Positions 21,050-31,755 of a stretch of 64,000 bases of DNA are shown here, piece after piece. How positions within the stretch are numbered: the first letter of the stretch is position 1; every line of letters starts with the position of its first letter. The stretch is from positions 18,455,501-18,519,500 of the forward strand of contig JAEOAD010000045.1 in assembly GCA_036365145.1 (NCBI GenBank), in the 5' to 3' direction. Under the pieces are notes generated by a model, which saw only the letters and a list, made by a program, of their open reading frames with translations, did no database searches and had not been told where the DNA came from. This stretch comes from Orientallactaga sibirica. Its lineage: Eukaryota > Chordata > Mammalia > Rodentia > Dipodidae. Made by a program: the position numbers and the translations under genes.

Positions 21050-21245
21050 TGGGGCGGGGGGGCTGGTGCATTCTGTGTGCCAAGGTTAATTAAACTAGTA
21101 ATTAGAAAGAGAGATGCTTAATCGATCTAGTTAATAAAATAACCCCCTTGCATGAGCACGCATGTGCTGTCACTGGGCTGGGCAGAGGCGGAAGCTTTGC
21201 CGTCCTGGCATGATGGGACCAGCTAAGCATTATGTTCTCTGTGCC
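21050..21245. promoter_or_regulatory. Candidate homeodomain-rich regulatory element
   Basis: A cluster of AT-rich core words (GGTTAATTAAACTAG, TAATTAGAAAG, TTAATCGATCTAG, TTAATAAAATAA) lies at about 21085-21145. The following GC-mixed unique segment ends near 21245. Such TAATTA clusters are typical homeodomain or LIM/POU-type binding contexts. Function is inferred. Confidence 0.35.
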
Positions 21246-21552
21246 TGGCTCCTTCCTTCCCTACCCCCGAGTCTTGGCACCAATGCCTGAGCCCACTCAC
21301 AGTGGGATCTTGGAAGCAACTTCAAGGAGGGTCAGTCGTGGGGAGGCAGCTAGAGGAGCTGTATGCCAGGGAATTCAGCAAGGTGAAGGGACCCAGCAGG
21401 TTTTGTCTGCCCAGGTATGGGGCAGGAACCTCCCATGTCAGCCAGGAACCTTTTCTTATTCTTACCACTTTCTTTGATGGCTACACCAGCTAGCTCTGAC
21501 TCCCATATTCTAATTACACCTTTGGTGGATATCTTTAAAAATTAATCATTAA

Positions 21553-21722
21553 GCCGGGTGTGGTGGTGCACGCCTTTAATCCCAGCACTTGGGAGGCAGA
21601 GGTAGGAGAATCCTGGTGAGTTCAAGGCCACTCTGAGACTACATAGTGAGTTCTAGGTCAGCCTGGGCTAGAGTGAAACCCTACCTCAAAAAAACAAAAA
21701 ACAAACAAACAAACAAACAAAT
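21553..21722 (+). mobile_element. B1 SINE
   Basis: GCCGGGTGTGGTGGTGCACG head and a (CAAA)n tail. Confidence 0.9.
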
Positions 21723-22935
21723 CAATCTTTAATTTTATGTATATACCATGATATAGGTAACCTTACTTTGTGATACTAGGAGAAGGGGGAACTTTGCCCA
21801 ACCTCAGACTTTTACAGGGAGGAGCCTCTGGTGGAAGTCTGGTGTGTGGCCTTCCTCCAATGTATGCATGAATGTACATATGTGTGTAGTTTTCCTTGAC
21901 AGTGATTTGTTCACAGTATAGTATCTTACTGTTGCCTTCTTTCTGCAGGGTGATTTTTTTCCTCATCACTTAACAATGAAGAGTTTGTGTTTTTTTTTTT
22001 CCAACCAGATGGAACTTTCTGGATGAGAGCAGGAACTTCCTCTGCCCTATGGAGCCCATGCTAGAAATGGCCTGGGGCCTATCTATCGCAAAGCATCCCT
22101 TCCGTCCTGTTTCCTTTCTCTACCAGGGCTCCTAGTCTCCTGCTCAGTGACTGGAGTTAGGCAAAGTCACAGCAGTGTCCCTCACCTCCTCCAGCTTCAT
22201 CATCCAGATAGCATCACAGTTCACAGAAGCCTGGGCTTGTGTGAGGTAGCCACTGGGGCTGCCTTCCACTAACTTCCCAGCCCTCCTTGATAAGGCTCAC
22301 CTTTGATTCAGGGACTTCAAAGGCCCAGGCTGTCCCTCTCCATTTTCCACCTCAAAGAATGGCCTTGAAGGGACAAGTCTCAGCCACTCCTTCCCTGAGG
22401 GCTAGTGTGAGAACAATGACTCAGCTCACCTGCCCCGCTTGCCAGGCAAGAGGGTGGCTGAGCCCACCCAGCTTCTGGTAACTTAGCTGATGAGTGGGTG
22501 CAAGGGAGGAAGTGTGCCTATGCAGAGGACAGGGTTCATCAGTCTCCTGATGATCAATTTAATGGGCTCAGAAGTCAAGTAAAGTCAGCAATCAGAGTGG
22601 GTGACCCTGGGGCCACAGTGTGGCAGGTGGAGAGTTTGGATCAGCTACCAGTTATCAGGTCTCAAGCCAGTTTTTGGTCTAAAAGGAATGATAGGACATG
22701 TATTTACTTTAAATAAAAGGCAAGAAACAGGTTAGAGAATGAAGACAGGATGAGGCAGAGCTCTGGCTCAGCCCACCCTGCTGCTGGTGCCAGCTGTGTG
22801 CTCTTGGGCAGGCCACATCTTCATCAGAGCCCTGCCCACCCACGCTTCCACTCACCCACCCACATGCTCACCCAGTCACCCACCCACTCCCCCATGCAGC
22901 CACCTACCCATATGTTCATCTCTTCATTCATTTGA
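21723..22935. other. Unique upstream sequence
   Basis: No gene. A short CCCA-rich stretch lies at about 22840-22915 (CACCCACCCACATGC type). Confidence 0.45.
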
Positions 22936-23435
22936 GTCCAGGTTGAACACCCTAAATCTAAACATCTGTAGTCTGGAATGTTCCAAAGAAAAAACTTAAA
23001 ACAATTATTTATTTACACGTGTGTGTATGTGCACACGCTCACACTAGGGTCTCTTGCCACTGCAAACACATGTGCCACTTTGTGTCTGGCTTTACCTGGT
23101 TGCTGAAGAATTGAGCCTGGGTCAGCAGGTTTTGCAAGCAAGTGCCTTTAACAGTTGAACCATCTCCCGAGTCCCCAAATCAAAACTCTTCACACAGCAA
23201 CATGACACCAGAAGTGGAAAATTCCACACCATAAAACTTCATTTCATGCACAAACTTATTTCAAATGTAGTATAAGATCACCTTCTGTATATCAGGTGTG
23301 TATGTAAATGAATTTCATATTTAGACTTAGCTCCCATCCCCAAGATAGTCCGTTATATATACACAAATATCCCCAAATCTCAGAAAATCTAAAATCTGAA
23401 ACACTTGTGTGTTCTAATCCTTTCAGATAGGAGCA
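22936..23435 (-). mobile_element. Ancient DNA transposon fossil (Tigger-like), split by a Dip copy
   Basis: CAGGTTGAACACCCTAAATC at the left end, then after the Dip insertion AAGTGGAAAATTCCACACC, CATGCACAAACTTATTTC and CCCATCCCCAAGATAG. These follow the layout of a non-autonomous pogo-group element common in placental mammals. The exact family name is uncertain. Confidence 0.55.
23000..23176 (-). mobile_element. Dip-like SINE, strongly diverged
   Basis: The body words TCTCTTGCCACTGCAAACACATGTGCC and the B-box region are recognisable in pieces. The head ends at ATCTCCCGAGTCCCC. Confidence 0.65.
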
Positions 23436-23454
23436 GACACTCACCTTGTATTTA

Positions 23455-23491
23455 ATATTTTATTTTTATTTATGGATTTGACAGAGAGAAA

Positions 23492-23535
<44 letters not shown>

Positions 23536-23686
23536 ATGGGCACACCAGGGCCTCTACCCACTGCAAACAAACTCCAGACACATTCACCCCCTTGTGCATC
23601 TGCTTAATGTGGGTCCTGGGGAATCGAACCTGGGTCCTTTGGCTTTGCAGGCAACCGCTTTAACTGCTAAGCCATCCCTCCAGCCC
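23455..23686 (-). mobile_element. Dip SINE
   Basis: Head at 23686, purine-rich (GA)n tract at about 23488-23535. Target duplication ACTCACCTTGTATTTA / ACTCACCCTGTACTTA flanks it. Confidence 0.9.
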
Positions 23687-23689
23687 ACT

Positions 23690-23980
23690 CACCCTGTACT
23701 TAGTGTCCTCTATACCAAGCCTTGTCCCAGATATAGATTTTGTCTTCTTGGAGCTGAGTGTTTCTGTGGGGATATAGGCAAAAAGATAAATAATAAACCA
23801 TCAAGCTAATTCCAAGTGGTGAAGAATATGCAACGGGCCAAGTAGGGGCGAGACAGGGACTGCGGTTGACAAAAGGATATCTACGAGTGCTCAGAAAGGG
23901 GCTCTGAGAAGGTGCCAGTTCAGCAGAGACCTTACTGAAGACACGGAGACCTCAGAGAAGAGTGTTGTGAACCCAGGGAG
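23690..23980 (+). mobile_element. L2-like fragment
   Basis: ACCAAGCCTTGTCCCAGATA, AAAGATAAATAATAAACCATCAAG and GGGGCTCTGAGAAGGTGCC follow the order of an old L2-type LINE 3' region. Very diverged. Confidence 0.4.
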
Positions 23981-25127
23981 CAGCAACTACAGAGCATCCG
24001 CCGCAAATGAGCTTGGGGATGTTGCAGAACTCACATAGGGGTGGTGGGAGAGGAGGGGGATGGACAAAATCTGATAGGTGGACAGGGACAGAGTCTAGAT
24101 TCCCAAGACCCTGGAGGGGGAAGGCAGAGAGAACCAAGAGACCTTCCCAAGAGCCACGTGAAGCCAGTGGAGGTACACAATGTGATCCGCCTCCAAGATC
24201 AATTTGTCTGGCTGTGGGTTCATGGTGACTGTAACACAGTGGTCACGGTGGCAGCTCGTAAGTTCGAAGCTTTTTATATTTCCAAAAGCTTACAGTATTT
24301 CTGCTTTGTTTCTAAACCAACACCAAGGAGAATCTCGAACATCTGATAAGTGTCTGCCTGTCTACAAATTACTATGGGGAGCAACTGTTTCATTCTCACT
24401 TGGATCTTCGGATTCCCCACAGGGTGCCCCTGAGTGGCACCTCCAGGGACCTGCAGTCTTGAAGCACTGCCCTCCTATGCCAGCTGGAAGGCACCGTTAG
24501 TCTTGATGAATGTCCACATTTGCTAGCCGCAGCTCCCAGATCACTTGTCCTGGTGGTAACATCCCAGTTTCCTTTGGAGAAGCCTTCAGTCCATCTCCCC
24601 TCACAGTCTTCTGACTCAGATAGAACTGGCCTCATCCCCCCACCCCCCAACTTCGGCTCCAAGGGCAGCCAATCACAGTTGCCCAGCATCTTGGGCTTTC
24701 AAAGCTGTAGGATCCATTTGGATCCCTTGTTTGCATTGATCAGAACCAATCCTAGGGCTTAAGGTGGGGCTCATAGGGGACATGTTTCCTTTCAGGTGAG
24801 GTACATCATATGCTGGATGGGGGTCTGGGGCGGTCAAAGGCCACCTGTTGGTGAAAGCTTATTTAAGAATGGTACCCTCACCGAGGAGGGGGGAGAGAGA
24901 GATAGAGAGGCTCATTCTATCAGAGCACCCTTATCCAGCCATGCCTAAGCCCAAACATGAAGTCTTACCCTGGGGATTGTTTCAGTTACAAGAGTTCATT
25001 AGCTCTTTTTTGAGCAGGAGTGCATTTGAGGTGGATTTCTGAAGCTTACAGCTGCATGGGTTACACAAAGGCGAGCAGAAGCCGCTCTCACCCTGGCCTC
25101 GATTGAGGTCTCTGAGCAGCCTGGCCT
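23981..25127. other. Unique upstream sequence
   Basis: No gene. The segment 24240-24340 (CTTTTTATATTTCCAAAAGC) is AT-rich and unique and may be conserved. Confidence 0.4.
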
Positions 25128-25460
25128 CGTCTCATTGCTAGACAAAACCAGAAGCAGCTCATAGAAAGAAAGGGTTCGTTTTGGTTTACCTTCATCATGG
25201 CAGGAAAAGCATGGCACAAGCAGAAAACCAGGCGTCACATCTTGTCACATCAGCAGGGAGGAAGCAGAGAGAGTGAACACCCGGTGGGATGGACTAATAA
25301 ACCTCTAGATCCGCCCCCAGGGACACACCTCTCCCAGCAAGGCTCCACCTTCCAAACACTTTACCATCTGAGAACTAAGTAGGAGGCTTACTCACAAATA
25401 CCTGAGGTTATGGTTGTGGGGCAGGGGGTGAGGGGACACTCCACATTCATATGACCACAA
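25128..25460 (-). mobile_element. MaLR-type solo LTR, diverged
   Basis: It has the same family layout as the LTRs at 60920 and 62338: AAACCAGAAGCAGCTCATAG, TCATCATGGCAGGAAAAGC and CCAGCAAGGCTCCACCTTCC, ending near GGGGACACTCCACATTC. Mammalian apparent LTR retrotransposons are non-autonomous ERVL relatives. Confidence 0.65.
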
Positions 25461-25799
25461 GTGGCAGCAGGCACTCTCACCCCCCTTCTAAGGGGTAGAC
25501 AGTGAGGCTGCAAGATGGAGTTTCCAGAAGTAGAGCCTACATTCCATCGTGCCCATCCTGGAGGACAAGAGCACGACACACAGGCTCTCCTCCAGGGACC
25601 TGCTGTCCATCATGAGCTGGACCTCAATGGCCAGCTGTTTGGCAATGTAAGCCAGATCCTGCCACAACTCTTCTCTGTTGTCATCCCAAGCAGAGGTCCT
25701 GTAGGAGTTCCATTGTGAGCCACTCCATGTAGTCTTTCCCCTTAGCAGGCCATTTGTGCCAAGGAGGAAATGTGTGATATAAATACCCAGCCTTCCTCC

Positions 25800-26510
25800 T
25801 CCTTATAGCTATGTGACTTTGAAGTCACCACCTAACCTGTCGGAACCTCGGAGGTCCTATGTGGGTCCTCACCATTCCCCGGGGTCATTGGTCACTGATG
25901 TCCCAGGTGCAGGAGGAGTTGGGGGAAGCAGGGTCCTGGAGCAGCAGGTGAGTGTGACAACAGGCAATGAACACCCAGGAAGCCGTCTGATAGATAGCAT
26001 GCTCTCGTTTATTCAACAGGGGTGAGGGTTTATAAACACTTGAGAAAGGTTGAGAAGGCACATACAGACTATATGGCGATTGGATACATAGTTTATGGGT
26101 TGCTATCTAATTGGTTGAAAGGCAGAAGTGTAAGGGAGATAGTGGCAGGAAAAGCTACGTGACTTCAGCCACATAAGGGTCTCTTGGGCAGCTAGCCACA
26201 AGGTCAGGAACTGTTGGGGGCAGGCAAAGCCTGACTTATGGGATGGTCAGATGCTTTTGGGATCAAAAGGAGGGAGGTCCTTGATAGTTCTGCCCACTCT
26301 GGGTGATATCAGGGCACACTACAACCTTGCCCGAGGGCAGGGAGGGCCAGTCACCATCGCCAGGGTGGGTTCCTGACGATAAGGCCAGCTGCAGCCCCTA
26401 CAGCCCAAGGTCCCTGGCCATGTCCAACAGCTCGGGCCAGCTTCCTCACAGTCCCAGCTCGTTTTTAGCAATGCCCAACAGTCCTACCTGTCAAATGGAG
26501 CCCAAAGAAC
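25800..26510 (-). mobile_element. MIR interrupted by an ERV LTR
   Basis: GCTATGTGACTTTGAAGTCACC and CTAACCTGTCGGAACCTCGGAG lead into the LTR. After it the sequence resumes with CCTGTCAAATGGAGCCC. Together these make one MIR core (…CCTCATCTGTAAAATGGG in the consensus) split at the 6-bp target site. Confidence 0.6.
25860..26480 (-). mobile_element. Solo ERV LTR, 621 bp (6-bp target duplication)
   Basis: The element runs from TGTGGG to CCAACA on the plus strand, so on its own strand it opens TGTTGG and ends CCCACA. Perfect flanking GTCCTA at 25854-25859 and 26481-26486 gives a 6-bp duplication, the size made by class II (ERVK-like) integrases. On the minus strand it carries CCAAT (26114-26110), a TATA-like TTTATAAA (26036-26029) and AATAAA (26013-26008). 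No viral genes remain. A second copy lies at 34738-35413. Confidence 0.8.
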
Positions 26511-26782
26511 ACCATCTTCAGGTGGTAAACTTCACATGAAAGTAAAACACGTGGTACAGTGAGCAATGGCAGCTACCTTCTGAGGCAACAGCAGGCAGCT
26601 GGGTGTCGCAGACAGAGAACAAAGGCCCTGAGGTGGCACCTCTTTATAGGAACAACAGGTTGGTATGGAGGAAAGGCTGGGAGGAAGAAGAGGATCTTGA
26701 GGTTGGAGAAGTAGGCGGGGCTAAATCATGCAGGCCCTTGCAAGAAATGGGTCATATTTGCACTTTCTTATAATTGCAATGG

Positions 26783-27336
26783 TGTGGTGGTTTGATTTAG
26801 GTGTCCCCCATAAACTTAGGTATTCTGAATGCTAGTCTCCCCAGCTCATGGCAGTTGGAGGATGAAGCCTCCTGGGGGCAGAGTGTTGTTGGGGGTGGGC
26901 TTGTGGGTTTTGTAGCTGGGCTTCTTTCCCCTTGCCAGTGTTTGGCACACTCTCCTGTTCCTGTTGTCCACCTTATGTGGGCCAGGGAGTGATGTCCACC
27001 CTCTGCTCATGCCGTCGTTTTTTTTTTTTTTTTTTTTTTTTTTTTTGTTGTTGTTGTTTTTTTTTTTGGTTTTTCGAGATAGGGTTTAACTCTAGCTCAG
27101 GTTGACCTGGAATTTGCTATGTAGTCTCAGGGTGGCCTTGAACTCATGGCAATCCTCCTACCTCTGCCTCCCGAGTGCTGGGATTAAAGGAGTGCACCAC
27201 CACGCCCGGCCTGTCGTCGTTTTTCCTGCCATCGTGGAGCTTCCCCTGGAGTCTGTAAGCCAGAATGGGCCTTTTTTTCCCATAGGCTGCTCTTGGTCCA
27301 TTGATTTCTGTCAGTAATGCGAACCTGACTGCAACA
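26783..27336 (+). mobile_element. MaLR-type solo LTR carrying a B1 insertion
   Basis: It opens TGTGGTGGTTTGATTTAGG, ends GAACCTGACTGCAACA, and is flanked by perfect 5-bp duplications AATGG (26778-26782, 27337-27341). The 5-bp size fits ERVL/MaLR integration. A minus-strand B1 splits it at about 27017-27211. Confidence 0.85.
27017..27211 (-). mobile_element. B1 SINE inside a MaLR LTR
   Basis: Head GCCGGGCGTGGTGGTGCAC at 27211. The tail is a run of about 29 T broken by TTG units. Flanked by GTCGTTTTT-like words. Confidence 0.85.
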
Positions 27337-27407
27337 AATGGGAAGTCTTGGGAGGGAAAGCAGACTGGGTAAAGACAGATCTGATCTCATAGTAGAAAGA
27401 GCAGCCT

Positions 27408-27634
27408 GGGGCTGGAGAGATGGCTTAGCAGTTAAGGCGATTGCCTGTGAAGCCTAAGGACCCAGGTTCAATTCCCCAGTACCCACATAAGCCAGATGCA
27501 CAAAGTGGCGCATGTGTCTGGAGTTTGTTTGCAGTGGCTGGAGGCCCTAACGTGCCTGTTCTTTCTATCTGCCTCTCTCTCTCTCTCTGTAGGTCTCCCT
27601 CTTTCTCTTAAGTAAATATTAAAAAAAGAAAGAG
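27408..27634 (+). mobile_element. Dip SINE
   Basis: Head GGGGCTGGAGAGATGGCTTAG. Target duplication AGAAAGAGCAG on both sides. Confidence 0.9.
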
Positions 27635-28530
27635 AGAAAGAGCAGACTGGTGGCTATGAGTGAATGCATAGCAGGTACCCTCAGTCCACCTTACACCCCC
27701 CAAACTTGCTGCTCACCTTGCAGATATCTGGGAGCAGGTCTGGGCACCCAGGAGGCTTTTCCACACTCTGTAGCTTCTCCTTGCCTCGTCCTCCCCAGGG
27801 ATTAGCAACCTCTTGGAAATGTACTGCAGCTTCTCACTATTATCACCCACAAAGGCACATGTCCTCCGGCCCCTTCCCCTGATGCAAGAACCCGGTTTCC
27901 CTTCTCACCAGTATCCAGAACTGGAAAGAGCCCCACCCCCCACCAGCCACCCCATCTCACAGTACACGTGCTCTTTTCTTTCTTATAGGCCCACACACAA
28001 GTGAGTCCACATCTGAGGGAGGCAGAAAGGGAGGGGAGAGTGTGGCTGCGTCCCTGAAAAGAACCTGCTGCAAGAGAGACAAGCCCCAGGCTATTGGAAC
28101 CTGGCTGCCGCACGCCTGTCTGTTCCCATCACGAGAGCCATCGGCCCTTACCGGCTATTTTATCTGTGTTTATTTGTCTGTCTTCCTGTGTCTTGCTCTA
28201 TCTTCTCATGTGTCTGTCTCTTGGCCATCAGATGCTTCTCAGCTGGAGCCAGCATTTCAGAGGCAGACTCAACCTGCATCCTTCTCCTGAGGCTAGGCAC
28301 GCACACACGTGCACCCCGCAAAAGCAGATCCCGGGCCTCACAGAACTTCACAGTTTGTATTTCTCCAGCCTACGCATGTGTCTAATTATATCCCTGCCTG
28401 TTCCCAAAGGAGTTTAGTCGCTGGCCCTCAAGTTTGTTCTTCACGGTGACATTGTGAGGTGGGTAGGTGCACACTTAGCCATGGACAGCGGGGGAATCCA
28501 AGGTCCAGAGGGGTTTTGTCAAGGCCACAG
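27635..28530. other. Unique upstream sequence
   Basis: No gene or confident transposon. A MIR-like word (GTGACATTGTGAGGTGGGTAGG) appears near 28445. Confidence 0.4.
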
Positions 28531-28535
28531 AGCCT

Positions 28536-28731
28536 GTGTGTGCCTGCGTGTGTGTTTCTCTGTGTGTATGCATTTGTGTGTGCCTGTACCCATGTGCATG
28601 TGTGTGCCTATGTGTATGCATGTGTGTGGGTATGTCCATGTGTATGAGCATGCATGCAAACATACATGTGTGTCCATGCATGTACGTGTATATGATGTGT
28701 GTTCATATTTATTCATCAACATATGTGTCTA

Positions 28732-28774
<43 letters not shown>

Positions 28775-28775
28775 A
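28536..28775. repeat. TG-rich tract with perfect (TG)n core
   Basis: Degenerate TG/TGCA sequence with a perfect run at 28737-28770. It resembles the CA-rich tract at 19.8 kb on the other strand. Confidence 0.85.
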
Positions 28776-30085
28776 TGAGTGGTAGTGTTAGGGATTTATT
28801 TTCTGCATAGCAATTGAGTCTCCAGTGCCCCCTTCTGGGGGTTCAGAGTTGCACTCCTTGGAACCCCGAACCCCTGGGCTACCAGACCCTGTTGTGGTTC
28901 AGCAGGGAAAGCTGGTCACCCCCTCACACTCACCTCTTCTGTCTGAGTTCCCAGGAAAGTCTCTGGGGAGGAGTAAGTGGGAGGGCCCCATGAAAAGTGG
29001 AAGAAAGGAAAGAAACTGAAGGAGTCTGAGCTAAGAGGAGGGGACAGTGTGGTGAAGGTCAAGTGAGCCCATGGTTGTGTCCCACTTGTAGCCTGGAGTC
29101 TGGACAGGCAGTGCTGGGAGAGTCTGCAGGAGGTGTGCTGGGCCGAGAAAGAGCTGCCCAGCTGCCAGCAGGTGACAGAATGACTTGGAGCCAGAGCTCA
29201 ACAAAGGAGGGGAGCGAGGCGGACAACGAGGCTTGGCAACCACTCTCCCAGCTGCTCTGGGTTTGAAGCAGAGCCACTTTGCTGGCTCCAGCACAGTGCG
29301 AACAGGTGGCAGCAAGACTGGCACAGCCAGGAAAATCCATCTTGCAGAGACCAGCATGCAACAGAGCAGGAGGGGAGCTGCCCGAGAAGGGGAGGTGGTA
29401 GGATGGGGGGGGGCGTGGCTGTGAGAAGGACCATTCAGCCTTCCAGGAGGAAGACCTCAAGCCCCTCCCCCAGGTGGATGTGCAGCACCTCTGCCTTCAT
29501 GCCAAGACACTCAAGAGCCTGCAGAGACTGTAGGCTGGCCAGGTGCCCTCCCCAAGAGTTGCCTATGGGATACCCTTCCTCCCTGTTGCCCACACCTTTT
29601 AGCTAGCTTGTGCCAGCTGGGCTGCCTGAGCACCTGAGGTGGAGGGAGGCCCCTGGGGCTCCCAGGTGGGTTTCCAACCCAGGAGTTGCAGCTCTGTCAG
29701 AATGGGGTGGCCCCAACCTGTGCTGAGGTGCCAGCTGACTCAGCCTGGATCATAATCATGAGGTTGCGATCAGTTGTCCTCTGAGATCTGACCATGAGTG
29801 CAGGGTTATCTGCCACTCAGCATCCACAAGACTGTGTGTGGTTCAACACCCAGCTGACACCCAGATAAACTGGGAGGCTCTGACATTCCCTCAGTGCCCG
29901 CTGGGCAGATGTCACTGACTCAAGCAGTGTTCAAGATGTGCAGGGGATGGTGGGAAAGTGGGCAGGTTAAGTCTGGTCTCCTTGCATTTACATGGTAGGC
30001 GGACCAGTCAAACAGATGTACAAAATCATTTTACACTGACAAGTATACGGAGAAATAACAAAGCGCTGACAAAAGTAATTGGAAG
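28776..30085. other. Unique upstream sequence
   Basis: No gene. It includes a candidate conserved block at 29730-29900 (GACTCAGCCTGGATCATAATC, TGAGGTTGCGATCAGTTGTCC). Confidence 0.4.
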
Positions 30086-30225
30086 CTGGGTGTGCTGGTG
30101 TACACAGTAATCCTAGCACTCAGGAGGCTGAGATAGGAAGATCATCAGGAGTTCAGGGCCACCCTGAGGCTACTGGTCAGCCTGGGCTACAGTAAGAACC
30201 TGCTTTGACAAGCAAACAAAAATTG
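30086..30225 (+). mobile_element. B1-like SINE, diverged
   Basis: GCTGGGTGTGCTGGTGTACAC, GTAATCCTAGCACTCAGGAG and CAGCCTGGGCTACAGTAAGA in order. Older than the adjacent B1. Confidence 0.75.
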
Positions 30226-30227
30226 AG

Positions 30228-30400
30228 AGCCGGGCCTGGTGGCGCACACCTTTAATCCCAGCACTTGAGAGGGAGAGGTAGGAGGATCGCCATGAGTTTG
30301 AGGCCACCCTGAGACTTACATAGTTAATTCCAGGTCAACCTGGGCTAGAGTGAGACCCTACCTCTAAAAACAAAAACCAAAACCATACAAACAAAAAAAA
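30228..30400 (+). mobile_element. B1 SINE
   Basis: GCCGGGCCTGGTGGCGCACAC head, CAAAAACCAAAACC tail. It sits in the A-rich tail of the preceding copy. Confidence 0.9.
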
Positions 30401-30422
30401 CAAAACAAAAAGTAAGTTGAGA

Positions 30423-30643
30423 AGCTGGAAAAATGGCTCAACAGTTAAAGCACTTGTCTGCAAAGCCTAAGGACCCAAGTTCGATTCCCCAGTACCCACG
30501 TAAAGCCAAGCTACACAAAGTGGCACATGCATCTAGAGTAGGTTTGCAGTGGCTGGAGGCCCTGGTGTGCTCATTCTCTCTCTGTGTCTGTTTGTCTTTT
30601 GTCTCTGCTTGCAGGTAAATAAGTAATAATATTTTTTTAAAAA
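30423..30643 (+). mobile_element. Dip SINE
   Basis: Head AGCTGGAAAAATGGCTCAAC. The word AAAAGTAATT at about 30073 and 30641 brackets the whole three-SINE stack. Confidence 0.85.
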
Positions 30644-31390
30644 GTAATTAGAGAGGTGGCCTTGTGGATGGAGTGGCCCAGGGAGGGCTTTTCTGAGGAC
30701 TGTTTTCGGGATGAGACTTGCATGAAGAGGCCTTCATAGAAAGGGCTGGCAGGAAGTGCTCCAGGCACCAGTGTGAGCTAAGGGTGTATATATCCTGGGC
30801 TGGGGAGGACTGGGGGCTCCTATGAACTTAGGAAGGGGGCATAAAGAATCTTCATTTTTCTTTTTTTTTAATAAGTATGATCAAAAGTGAATTCCCATAT
30901 TCTTTATGTCTTAGACCAGCCTAACCTAGCATACAGCAGCACATGTGTGCCCCTGTCCCGGCCTGGGACCCAGAGTACACTCCTCAGACTCTGCTTTCCT
31001 GTGCATTCTGACCAAGCAGTGTACCTCCTTGAAGATGGATGGCACTTTACAAACGCCATATGCCAAGTTTCTCTTATTATTTTAATTTCCAAATACTTGG
31101 GAACATTTCCAGCACTGACTTCTGCTATGATTCTGGTGCCAGCAAACACACTTGCTCTCCCCTCCTCCTCACCCTTCTCCCTTCATCCAAGACAGAAAAG
31201 ACTTCTCTCAACCTGGAGAGGAACTAGAACTCAGCCAGCAGTGGGTGCCCCAGGGGTAGCGCAGGCAGCAGGGACCCAGCATAGCTTCTTACAGGGCACA
31301 CAGGCACATGTGGGAGCTGCTGGTTGCTTCATGTGGCTTAGTTCAGAGCGTCACCCCAGGGCTCCCCATCTTGAGTCTTTAGTCTATTCT
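30644..31390. other. Unique or ancient-repeat sequence
   Basis: AGAGGTGGCCTTGTGGATGG and AAGAGGCCTTCATAGAAAGG suggest an old LINE remnant at 30650-30780. The rest is unassigned. Confidence 0.35.
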
Positions 31391-31394
31391 CCCC

Positions 31395-31755
31395 ACACTC
31401 AACTGACACTGGCCCCGACAGCTGCCTTCCTTCCCCTCTCAGAACCCTCTGCGCTTTTTTCTACCCCTTCCTGGAATGCTCTTCCCCAGCCCCAAGTGTA
31501 GTGAAGCTCACTCTTTCTCATCCCGATGTCACCTCTTCTGTACAGTTTTCTCTCCCAAGTGTTGGAACTAAAGTCATGTGCCATCTCACTCCGCTGCCAA
31601 ACCTTCTTTGAAGCCCTTGTCCCTAGCAAAAGCCTCACAACTTTTCTGCCGACACATTCACAGGAGAGCAGCTGTGTGGGCTGCTGTGCCCCACTGACTG
31701 GAACCACGACTGAGGTAGAGCAGAGTACTATATACTTTCTGAATGAATGAGATAA
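31395..31755 (-). mobile_element. L2 fragment
   Basis: CCTGGAATGCTCTTCCCCAG, CGATGTCACCTCTTCTGTACAG and CTTTCTGAATGAATGAG are hallmark words of the L2 3' end on the opposite strand. Confidence 0.7.

Larger units (their letters stand above)
26590..27407 (+). mobile_element. L2 fragment interrupted by a MaLR LTR
   Basis: CAAAGGCCCTGAGGTGGCAC, AAATCATGCAGGCCCTTGC and TTATAATTGCAATGG precede the LTR. AATGGGAAGTCTTGGGAGGG, then AGACAGATCTGATCTC, follow it. That is the order of the L2 3' end (…GATGGGAAGCC…CATGATCTGA in family consensus), so the LINE predates the LTR. Confidence 0.6.
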
